Assembly (NCBI GenBank): GCA_034440575.1
Contig: JAOTOL010001453.1
Location: forward strand, 1,035,415-1,099,414
Direction of reading: 5' to 3'
DNA: 64,000 bases
Origin: Imbricaverruca yamaguchii
Lineage: Eukaryota > Arthropoda > Thecostraca > Neoverrucidae
Shown: in pieces, positions 18,876-28,596 of the stretch
How positions within the stretch are numbered: the first letter of the stretch is position 1
Layout of the letters: the number at the start of each line of letters is the position of its first letter
Made by a program: the position numbers and the translations under genes
Notes under the pieces: generated by a model
Databases searched by the model: none
The model's input: only the letters and a program-made list of their open reading frames with translations
Told to the model about the DNA's origin: nothing

Positions 18876-21169
18876 AATGTTCCGGAGGCGGACGTGTCGG
18901 TGTCCCAGTCCATACAATCACGTCAATACTATAGTACATACAATCACACGAAAATGTAACAAGTTAACTCCGGCGATTGGACTAAGATTGCAATTTGACT
19001 GTTGGTGATGGCGTGGCTAACTAAGTGACCCCTGAACTGATTATAATGTGGAACGCGAAACAGCTAAGCAATATTCAGCAATAACGACGACAAATCGCTT
19101 GTCGCCGTGACCTTTGCGATGTAGTGTAACGGTCAGGCGTCGTCGACCGCGCTGCCCTTTGTCTGCGTGCGTGGCTGCTGTTGTTGGCAGCGGCATCCTT
19201 TGTTTGGCGCGGGCCTGCCGAGGAGAGGGCGGTCCGACCGTCGGTCGTCTCCGTCTGCCGTCGGTACCCTGGCTGGGAGCGAGCTGCGCCCGAGCGGGCG
19301 AGTGGCGGTCGGTGGTTGCGTCAGCCACGGTGTGCCCGGTCCGGCGATGGCTGGCGACGCTGCCGACCGGGCCAGCGCAGATGGTGGCCGGCCGGTTGGC
19401 GTGTGGCACGGCCGGATCATTAGCCGGCGAGGTGGGCCGCCACCAGCTGCCGATCGATCTGCCGACCGGTGGCGCCAGCGCAGCGCAACTTGGCGCGCCC
19501 AGCCGCCGCCATACTGGCCTACTGATGCGCTACTAAGTTCGTAAATCTAGAAAAAGGGACACGTGTGTCTGCGATACCAAAACACCACTCCGTGCGTTAA
19601 ATTTTTCACCTGCATCCTCAGAAAATATATTGGGGGTCGGAGGAGTAATGGGAGGTGGGGGAGGGGGGTTGCAACCCCTCCGTCAAACCTTGCGCTTAAT
19701 GAATATCCTTGGTCTTGCAACCGAAACATCGTTCAGGTGCAACTGCACTCAGCTCCAAGGGTCAACGACACGGTGTCGAGTTCTGAAGATTATTGGGGGG
19801 GGGACAAAATACAGGAAGGAAAATGTTGGGGGGGGGTCAAAAAGACTGGGGAAACACTTCACGTGGTCACGTCTGAAAAATATTTTGTGGGGGGAAGTCA
19901 ACATTGAGGTGGCACTTTCCCCCTCAAAAGTATATAAAACAACACCCCTGACCAACGGTATGTGAGTGGGAACAAAGGATCCATAGTCATGGATGAACCA
20001 TGACCGTCGGAGGACCACGGCGCACCGGTATTCCTTCCAATTTGGCCGTGTAGGCTGGAAGAACAGATACACCAAATTGTTCTGAGTCACTATTGTACTC
20101 AATTTTTTAAAGCTACAGCTTCAAGTGCCTAGACACTTGAATCCACTGGGAAAACGAACAATTTGACCGTATCATTCCACTTTACAAGACAATTCGGATA
20201 ACGTATCTGCAACACCATGGTCCGCTCCTCGAAATAGATCACCGCCACATGGTTCCGCCCACATCTGTGAACCATCACGGACAAGTCTCAGGCATGTGCC
20301 CAGGCAGGCGCGCCAACCCGGTCGCACCACCTGTGCACTCACCGCGGCAGCTGACGCTCCACACGTGCACTAGCGATCCGTCGCACAGACGAGGCAGTTC
20401 TGCACCGGTCGCCGCTCCGCTCCGTGACCCGTCCGACACACTGACGCAGTTCACCTGCGGCGGGCGCCCGGTGGCCCGGCAGCCCGGCACCTCCGACACC
20501 GACGTGGGGCGGCGGCTGACTGAGCGGCCAGGCTGCTCGCTCCCCGCCGACAGTGGCCGACTGCGGCCGACAGCGCGGGCCGCCAGCTGGCCGGCTGTAC
20601 CGGCGTACACCGCGTCAGCCGTCACACGGGCAGGAAGGCCACTCGCCGACGCGCGAGTGGCCTTCCTGCGAGACATATGTGCGCGTCAGACGCGCACAGA
20701 TGAACCATGCTATGAGTTACAGAAATGCCAACTGTCAAGATTAGGCATCCTGCAATTTAAGAACCCTTCTAAAAGAGGCCAGTGGGGTTCATCAGGATGA
20801 CTTGTATGTATTAAAGGTCACGGGTTACATCACTCGGGACATTTCCAAATACCGCAGCCCACCGGCGAAACAGTGTGGGCGGCGCCATTAGTTGTGATCG
20901 TGCAAGCGCGTCGAGAACTACCACATAAACAAAGAAACAAACAAGATTACTTTTATTCTGTTATTGTTCTTCGATCGTATTATTGTCTTGATCCATCTTG
21001 ATTACTTAATTACTGCAAAGTTTAACCTCCAACACTTTGTTTCCTGGAGTAGCAATGCGATATACTGCACCGTCTTGAATATATTTCATCCTGATCCTAC
21101 GTTGGTACGCCGGCTTCGTTACAATGGCTGCCTTTTTCTTAATTTGTCATCTTGCTGATACAAACCGAA
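18876..21169. other. No gene recognised; two CpG-rich islands and G-run sequence
   Basis: 19090-19545 and 20240-20700 are strongly GC/CpG-rich with open frames on both strands but no protein motif. 19620-19960 holds several runs of 7-9 G spaced 30-100 bp apart. A double hairpin lies at 20630-20698 and is listed separately. The islands could be promoter-type CpG islands of an unseen gene, or repeat remnants. Confidence 0.45.
20630..20698. other. Two adjacent perfect hairpins
   Basis: 20630-20646 pairs perfectly with 20653-20669 (17 bp, arm GCAGGAAGGCCACTCGC, 6 nt loop). Nine bases later, 20678-20685 pairs with 20691-20698 (8 bp, arm TGTGCGCG, 5 nt loop). No flanking element boundary is obvious. 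Confidence 0.85.
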
Positions 21170-21335
21170 TCGGTACCGGATACATTACTCAGGGCCATCA
21201 GCTCAGCGCGCCACGTGGACTCAGTCCTAAAAAGTTATCAACCTACGAAGAAGGCATCTATGCCATGGTGGACTTCGGCCTGTCAAAGGGAAATCATCCC
21301 ACGACGCCGTGCTCCCCCTCCCCCCACAAGCAATA
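21170..21335 (+). mobile_element. Fragment of LINE D-type endonuclease linker
   Basis: Matches 45895-46025 of LINE D: AGGGCCATCAGCTCAG, then AAGGCATCTA(C/T)GCCATGGTGGAC and the GGGAAATC/GGGCAATC block. The translated A-M-V-D/PWWT region is frame-broken. It is a short relic with no other part nearby. Confidence 0.7.
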
Positions 21336-21417
21336 CAAAAGTATGCGGTGAGTGAAGTGCACCAGATAGTCTTTCGAGTCTCAATTAAATAAGTTCACCC
21401 CTACCGGCAGAATCTGA

Positions 21418-21487
21418 AAGAAGAACCATGGGTTCTTTTACGACGCATTCAACCGCTAGGTCATGTAGCGTCGCCAACCTCAAATTT
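21418..21487 (-). mobile_element. tRNA-derived SINE, tail fragment
   Basis: Inverted match to the body of the SINE at 28090-28258: GACGCATTCAACCGCTAGGT and AGC(G/A)TCGCCAACCTC. The tRNA head is missing. Confidence 0.7.
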
Positions 21488-23532
21488 TGACTCGTCGAGA
21501 CTATTTTGAAATATCAACTCTCTGATATTTAACGAGACAACACGAATGCCACACCACGAATTACATCCATTTTCTGCAAGTTAAAGCTATATCGACGAAA
21601 CGCGATGATATCGAAGAACTGAATCAAACCTTTGACCTAGAGATGTCCCAGTTTGAAATGTTATTTGAGTGTTAACCATAGGTTGTTGCTTGATACCAGA
21701 TTTTGATAGGTTGGAAAGAAAACGAAAAAAATGTTAGGCGACCGAAATATCAGCCTGGACTTTGTCCATGACAAATAATTCGATTCCTTAGCTTTCTAAT
21801 ACTGCATAGCAAAGCACGTCGAACGGCGCCTTTTTGTAGAAATTGAGGCGATAGCAACCGAACCTCGCATTCGGTCGATATCGCTTCAACATCGCCATCT
21901 AAGAATTGAAGCTACCCTTTGAACTATAATTTTGACCTTGATATGCACCGATTTGAAATGTTGCAGGATGGCTCACCACATGCTATTGGTTAATGTCAGA
22001 TTTGTGAAGGTTTGGGTTGAAACGAAACAAAATGGGAGGCGACCGAAGAAACCGCTTTGCGTTTAACCTTGACCGTTAAAGTGGTAATGTGAGACATATG
22101 TGGTTTCTTCCAGCGTGTTCAGTTCAAGCGTTTGTGTTAATTAACTACACGATCATAAACCCGTCGCTGAATGCCGATACTAGTACAAATACGAATCTGA
22201 CGAACTCGTCGCTAAATACGAATAAGAACTCATGCTTCAGGCTGCCCATGACTTCCCTCAATGGTCTTGAAGATACCCAAGGACAACCAAATTCGCATTT
22301 ATTCAAGGTATATAAATATATGAGCAGGGGAAAGCAACGTAAAACGTATATGGCCTTGCAAACCTTTGCTAGGTCATGCAAAGCCTGATGAAGCTTTTCA
22401 ACTTGAAACATCTACCGCCAGACCCCATTCCCCACCTAACAATGCATGGACTGCACTTTACTGACCCACAAGTCGTAGACCACCTCAAACTACACTACGC
22501 TTGCGGGTCTGGCAACAAGACTTACGATACCATTATAGTAAGCGCTGTAGACACCCTTGTCACTAAAGTAAATTTTAAATCTAGCAATACCGGAGTCATC
22601 CATCAATCAAGCCAACCAATCATTCACAATGCACGAATTACACCTTGCACTCACCAGCATACACGAGTCCCGCGTCCTGTGCGATTTCTTCCAAGGACGC
22701 ACCTTGGAGGCGATATGCGAGCCAAGGAAGACATTGCAAATTCGCAAGTTATGTGATGGAGTGGACACGATTCGGCTGGATTGTGCGAAAATATCACTAA
22801 AGAATTTTCATGTTCCCACCGGCGAGGGTTCTTCATCACAGCGTCGCCAAATCCTGAACTTTTGATGTGAACCAGCAGTAAACTAGATAGACACAAACGT
22901 CAGCAACTTCTTTTTCTAATTATTTACGTCTCCACCAACTAAACATGACGAGGTCGGCCCGCTATCCGCAAGTGTCTGGGCGAGCTCGACATCGGCATCG
23001 ACATACTGACTTGGAATATCAACATACGTCGGGTTGAATTGGGCATATAGACAGCGGAATGACGTTTGTCACCATGTTCACTGAGCAATGGCCAATGGAA
23101 ATGCCTTCCCCGCTCTTGCCATATCTGTAAAAACCTGTCCTGGACATAACTGACATTTATTTTCCCATAACAGGAGCTATCTCAGAATAGCTTTGCATGT
23201 TTATTTTTACTATTGTCACAATTTGCATTGAATTGCATTAAATTGGGCATCAGTGGCCAGTAACAACATAATCACAGGTGAAGGCTCCGTATAATTACTG
23301 GTGTTGACATGTCATTCAAGCACATTGCTTTCATGTAACTGCATATAATGAATGTTAATCGTGAAAAATAGTAGAAAGGTTTATGAATAGCGACAAAAAT
23401 GGCTCACGTGAATAATCCGGCGCGAGATTTAACAGAAAGCTTCGCGGCTGCAGTCTACGAAATGTGCCACGTCACTCTCCACGGAATCCGAGGATTGAAG
23501 GAGACAAAGGACGCACCCTACATCTCTCCTTC
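21488..23532. other. No gene recognised; diverged tandem duplication at 21613-22075
   Basis: 21613-21785 and 21905-22075 are diverged direct copies about 290 bp apart, sharing TTTGAAATGTT, ACCAGATTT/GTCAGATTT and GAGGCGACCGAA-like blocks. The open frames at 22089-22756 lack any motif I recognise. Nothing clear lies from 22900 to 23530. Confidence 0.5.
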
Positions 23533-23668
23533 CGCTGATGATTCCCTGGATCGAATCTCGCAGCCGGCGGCATTACCAAGTCCACCCGCGACCAATCTGC
23601 GCGAGAAGTTGGTTACGCTATATAAACCTAGCAGTTGAATGGGTTGTAAAAGAATCCAAGGTTCTTCT
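23533..23668 (+). mobile_element. tRNA-derived SINE, plus-strand copy
   Basis: Matches the 28090-28258 SINE in opposite orientation: a B-box-like GGATCGAATCTC at about 23549, then GCGAGAAGTTGG, GCTATATAAACCTAGCAGTTG and TTGTAAAAGAA. The tRNA-like upstream half (A box) is not recognisable, so the copy is 5'-truncated or decayed. Confidence 0.7.
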
Positions 23669-24639
23669 TGCCAAGGGTGGATCACGCCAGCAATACCTCC
23701 GACAAAGGAACAATGAATAGCTGTGTCCTACTGTCGCGACCATCCGCCGCCGTTGTTGACCGCCTCTTGCATTCGGCTGGGAACGGAGTCCATCAGGTGT
23801 TCGCAATACACAAGAATCAGCTGGTTTCAAACAAATCGAATTATTTTCCAAAGTTCGTCGCTAGTTATACGAACGACTCTCAAGTCCAACATTAGGGTCA
23901 CAGGCTTTCCGAAACATGACGACGTATCCATCATAATTTTGCTCTAAAATGTCTTCTTCGAAAAAGTTATAAGAAAGAGCCAATTGTTCCCCAGACACTT
24001 AAATGAAACAGAACGTTTTGTTCATAACAATTGCGGTATGAGGACACTGTTTTCGAAACGAAAATAGAATGCCAACTGGCCTCCAAGCGCTTATTTGAAA
24101 TAAAACGTTTTTTCATGGCAAGTACGCTCTAAAAAATGCTTTCTTTCACACAAGAGTAGAATGACAACGGAATGAGTGAATGAGTGATCGCACGATATCA
24201 AATAAAGTTCGCGGGCACGTGTTACCCTGCTATGAAGCAGAGGAATTTGCAAAGCAACGCACTGTGGCTCATTTTGCGTGACTTGGAATGTTCCGTTGTG
24301 CTTCGTAGCGGAACAGTAGCTTTGTGAAAGAGCAAAAAAGGACAGAAGGAATGAGAGACAACGCGCCAAAGCTACCAGACACAGCCAGAGGCTGATACAT
24401 GCGAGGCAATACATGCGATATATGAGAGGCAATACATGCGATTAGGACGTGAATTGCCCGCCGCATCATCCGTGTCCATCCATGCCTTTTGCTTGTGAAG
24501 AGCGGGAAAATGGAGTGGAAGAAGCTTCCTCCGACTAAGTACTTGGTGTTGGAAGTTCCGAGCTGAGTTCCTGGTTTCGGTTTCGGTTACGTCATTTCTG
24601 GGTCTGGGTAAAGCCAGTGGCCTACCGAAGGAGGGGCAA
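23669..24639. other. No gene recognised
   Basis: No repeat shared with the rest of the window and no ORF with motifs. Confidence 0.4.
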
Positions 24640-25145
24640 AGCGGACAGTACCCTTTTGTCCCACAATCCCTGATACTGTTGGGGCCCCCAAGAATGTCGC
24701 CGGGGTAGATACAAATTGCACCGGATCGCTTAAAAATCCCGCTGGGCCCCAAAGGATCGCACCGGAACCCATGGACAATCACACCGGGGGCCCAAGAAGT
24801 CGCGCAGACCGTTGAAAATTACTGGGTCACCAAAATTGCAACGATGCCCCTTAAAATTATATTGGGGCCCCAAAATCGTGCATGGCTCCCAAAAATGACC
24901 CCGTATGGGGTCGCAAAAAAAGTGGAGCCTGAAAACACCATTGGGGCCAACAAAGTCGCACCAGGTTCCATTCAAATCACGCTTTGGGCCAAGAAGCCGC
25001 ATGGTGGTCATCGAGAATGACGCTGGGGACCTAAAGAATGGCCGCCCCCCTAAAAATCACGCTAGGGGCATACAAGTTCGGGGCGTGCCCCCGCTCTTTG
25101 CATGATGGATGGGCGGGGCACTCTTGGTTCCTGGATCCGCCACTA
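24640..25145. repeat. Degenerate tandem repeat ending in a GCGGATCCAGG terminus
   Basis: About eight loose units of roughly 55-60 bp with the pattern GGGGCCCCAAA...TCGCACCGG...AAAATCACGC. The right side ends near 25145 in GGTTCCTGGATCCGCCACT, whose inverse resembles the terminal motif seen at 18505. It is plausibly a non-autonomous transposon made mostly of internal tandem repeats. Confidence 0.55.
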
Positions 25146-26786
25146 ATGAGACCTGTATATTGTGTAATGTGATCTCAATTGTGTGCCTGATGTCTTCAGC
25201 GGTTAGTGTGGCGTTTGGTACATTATGCATGATATTGTTTACGGTTTATCTCTTATTTCATTCCATCACGTATGCAATATATACTTTTGGCTTACCATCT
25301 GTCTTGTTTTTGTCACGGGCAATTGCATCTGTGGAAAAGGAATATTAATTGTCCTGGAACAACGCATAACAATTCACAGCTTGTTCCCGCCTGGGTGTAA
25401 TTTCCCAACCAAATTATCAAATTATATATTTGAAACTACTATCGCTGTGCATGTAGTGTGAGCTTTCCAGACTTGTGAGCTTTCCAGACAACATTGTGCA
25501 CACAGGTTAGAGGCGGGTCCAGAAATTCCCATGGCGACACTCATCTGGGGGAGGGGTGGGGGTTACATTTCCTCGGAGGATCGCCGCTGCTAAAGTCCCT
25601 AGAAGTGTGTATTTTCATGAATGTCGAGAGGAGGGATGTGTGTACTCGACCATACTGAAAAGGGCACCGTTTACTCTGAAGAGGGCGCATTTCCCCTCAG
25701 AGTAGCGTCTTCGGCCAAAAATTGAGCGAGGGGGTCGTTGCACTCTAGCACTCCCAGTCAGGTACTCCAGTCAGATTGGTGCCATCCTTCCATGGGGAGG
25801 GGCATACCCCAGTGCTCTCGTGTATCCGCCCTTGGGGTAGTTGCACTCTTAAGGCATACACAACAATGCCACTTGTAGCTGCCTATCATAAGTGTAGATT
25901 TCTGAAAATGATCAAGAGGGCACAATACATGAAGGCAATGGCCAGGTTCAAATGTACTTTTTAGGGGGGTACCATAATAAGGTCCAATATTAGATGTTGA
26001 AATTATTGGAAGGGCACATCCAACACAGGGAGGAGCAAATGTCCTCCGAGCACTGCTCCGACCGTAAGGGAAAGCACAGTACATGAGGAAGATCGCCGGC
26101 ATTCGATAAACAAACATTAGCATGTTTCATGTTTAAAAGAAAAATAAATATTAGTCATGCCACATCTCAGCAACATAATCAAATTTTTATAAATGTCCCG
26201 CACACGGATACCTACACGGGAGTGCTTAGTGCGTTTGAAAGAAGCTTATTTTGAATTTTTCATAAGCCATGCCTTTTCTCGGACTTCCCGACCGGGAACT
26301 TATCCCCACGTGCTCCACTGGGTGTTGTAACACAGCAAATACCTATCCCATAAAACGGTTACTGACATATTACGCGCGAACTGTTACAAACCAGCATCAA
26401 CAGCCCTTCAGCACATTCCAAGCGTTAGCGGGCCGCATCCTGCCGCCTTTCGTGTCACGCTCGCCTGGTCTGCCATCTGGCGGCAGAAATTCCGTGATGC
26501 TTCCCATTACCCGGCTAGCGGAAGCGCCAATACGACGAACTTCCAGAGTTACGGATGATTGCTCAGAAGTGCTGCAGACAGGTAGTACGCGAACTAAATT
26601 CAGCATCAGTCTAAGAGACATTCGCTAGACAGACATGAGATTGAAAGCGAAGATCACTCAAATATGCTCTTAGCTCTTCAAGCTAGAGGGACACTAATTC
26701 CGCTGGGTGGCTGAAGTCTGTAGGAAACAATTCGGTGTTCGAATGTCGTGTTTCTACGTCACTTCGTTCTGAGTGGAATGAGATCA
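25146..26786. other. No gene recognised; possible decayed element at 25500-26060
   Basis: 25503-25560 begins GAGGCGGGTCCAG followed by G-runs, like the termini noted at 18505 and 25145. A 119-codon open frame at 26269-26628 has no recognisable domain and I do not call it a gene. Confidence 0.4.
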
Positions 26787-26867
26787 TAAAGACATAAAAT
26801 ATTAGTGCAACTATGAGCCACAAGGGCCCTCCTTGGTTGCACTTTGGACACTCAACCAGTTGAAAAC
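26787..26867 (-). mobile_element. LINE B 3' end only (severely truncated copy)
   Basis: Inverted match to the last 80 bp of LINE B: GTGCAACTATGAGCCAC, AAGGGCCCTCCTTGGTTGC and ACTCAACCAGTTG, with the short tail CATAAAGACATAAA at the low-coordinate side. No coding part remains. Confidence 0.85.
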
Positions 26868-26884
26868 AAAGTTACCACAAAAGT

Positions 26885-27004
26885 GATGTATTCAACAGAC
26901 GTTTCGATGTTAAGCATCTTTGTTGGTGTGTAAATACACTAATTATCTTCTTTAATTAGACACAGATGAAGATGCGTTGACACCGAAATGTCTGTCGAAC
27001 ACAT
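26885..27004. repeat. Imperfect inverted repeat (fold-back)
   Basis: 26885-26920 pairs with 26968-27004 at roughly 80-85% over 36 bp (arm ATGT(A/G)TTC(A/G)ACAGAC...GCATCTT) around a loop of about 47 nt. It could be a small fold-back element; no target duplication was recognised. Confidence 0.7.
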
Positions 27005-27084
27005 TATTTTCCTATAACTTTTTTCACAACGCATGTGGGCAGTGCTCACTGCATCATATGGCTCATGAGTCAGATACCATTGAG

Positions 27085-27212
27085 TTAGTTAGTTATTTGG
27101 ACAAAGTTACCTTAAGGTAACTTAGTGTGTGACCGTGACTTAGTGTGTGACTTAGTGTCTCCGAGTGTGACCGTGAGCACGAAAGGGCTTAAGGGCGCAT
27201 CGACTACATTGG
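27085..27212 (-). mobile_element. LINE C-like 3'-end copy with 13 bp target duplication and internal insert
   Basis: Flanked by AGATACCATTGAG at 27072-27084 and 27213-27225. The element reads (inverted) CCAATGTAGTCGATGCGCCC, TTAAGCC, then an unrelated insert of about 86 bp (27101-27186), then AAATAACTAACTAA. The insert contains the perfect palindrome GTTACCTTAAGGTAAC (27106-27121) and GTGTGACCGTGA-type repeats. Confidence 0.75.
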
Positions 27213-27225
27213 AGATACCATTGAG

Positions 27226-28089
27226 TCGGATCTTAATAGATTCAAATGTATGTCAGTCTGCTTGAATCGCGAGTCGAATCATGCTTTGTGAGCTCCGAGT
27301 GTGAATTTAGTCGAATCACATAATTTGACCTACTCTGAATCATGAGATGAATCGGATCTCAAGATGTACGAGCCAAGTGTGAGTCGAGCACAAGTCTGGT
27401 CGGAAGCCAATGCACGTCAAGGCCCCCGTAATATCCCCAGCGCATCACACACGAGGGAAGATCGTTCAGGAATTATCGAAAATCAGTCGACCCACATGTC
27501 AGCTCTGTTGAGTTACTCCCGAACAAAGGTGTTACTAGAACCCTACGTTGGTCTGGAGACCCCAACAAGCCTAGCTTGTGCATCTACAACGTCCGTGACA
27601 TACGTTGCTTACTATCGCCATTCGATAATCTTTCTAAAGAATAGGTCAAGGTACGATTGGCGACCGTGAGCAGGCACTGGCAAGCTATATTTATATCTTA
27701 CCATGTACGTTTTGGGAAAATTGTCTCCTGTCGGGCTTACGGGAAAATTTGGCTTCAGGCTCCTTTGTTACAAAAAATACTGCGTGTTCAGGCATACAAT
27801 CGGAGGCATTCCGATTCATTTCGGAAAAAAAGCTTAAAAGTGTGCGTGGAGACGGTTTATACGATACCGTGTAGAATGTAGGGATATCCAAGCACATCCA
27901 CATCACTGTTCTCGAGGCCCGCGAGGTCAATGTTATAATACTTGCTTGACATGATGTTCAAGGATCTTAAATCATAACAAACAAACAAACAAAAAATGTT
28001 CAAGGATGCTTCAAGACCAGAATCAAGATAAATTTAGTATGTGGCGCCCAGCTACAGGTCGTGCCTTCTGGAAAACAGCGTAAGAATGT
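27226..28089. other. No gene recognised
   Basis: Early part repeats GAGTCGAATCA-type phrases in tandem (27230-27360). The remainder holds no motif-bearing ORF. A short (ACAA)n run lies at 27980-27993. Confidence 0.4.
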
Positions 28090-28258
28090 GTAGAACATTG
28101 GTTTCTTTTGCGACGCATTCAACCGCTAGGTCATATAGCATCGCCAACCTCTCACGCCGATTGATCGCGCATGGACCCGGTAAACGTCGGTTGAGATTCG
28201 AACAAATGACCTTGCGATCAAGAGTCCGACAGTCTACCAACTGAGCTACCGCGGCCCC
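28090..28258 (-). mobile_element. tRNA-derived SINE with intact tRNA-like head
   Basis: Read on the minus strand from 28258. It starts GGGGCCGCGG, followed by an A box (TAGCTCAGTTGGTAG) and a B box (TTGTTCGAATC). The anticodon-loop-like CTCTTGA gives a CUU anticodon, so the head resembles tRNA-Lys. The stem pairing is imperfect, so it is not a functional tRNA. The tRNA-unrelated body (GGTTGGCGATGCTATATGACC) is shared with 23533-23668 and 21418-21487, which defines a family. It lies downstream of DDX56 in the same orientation, beyond the candidate polyadenylation signal. Confidence 0.8.
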
Positions 28259-28297
28259 AAATATACGTTGCAGCGCAACGCCATCCGAAGCATAACG

Positions 28298-28303
28298 TTT
28301 ATT
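28298..28303 (-). promoter_or_regulatory. Candidate polyadenylation signal AATAAA for DDX56
   Basis: AATAAA on the minus strand about 295 nt after the DDX56 stop codon and just before the SINE. It is the first canonical hexamer I find in this interval. Confidence 0.5.
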
Positions 28304-28596
28304 AGCCTGTGGTAATAACGTTGTCCAATTTGCATCATTAAATATGTCTGGAATCACGAACAAACTCTCAATTCCTTCCTTGCAGCGTAATTAGCAGAGA
28401 AGTACCAGTTTCGATGGTAATCTGCCACCCTCACAGCAAAATATCAATGCACACACGGCATGACAATATATTGAATGGTTCCTGACTCATCGTTTCTATG
28501 CTTAGATGACAAGCATGTCAGGTATTACATTTTGGTGTTTCCAATACCGATGAATACGTCAAAATGGACACAAACGACACCTGGCAGAGTGTGAAA

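Noticed and set aside
18494..18934. Open frames on both strands around 18500-18940
   Set aside because: Produced by the AAAAGGGCAC repeats and G-runs; no domain in any frame.
28170..28258. Functional tRNA-Lys gene
   Set aside because: A and B boxes are good but anticodon and acceptor stems have mismatches and the following body is shared with two other loci lacking the head, so a SINE fits better.
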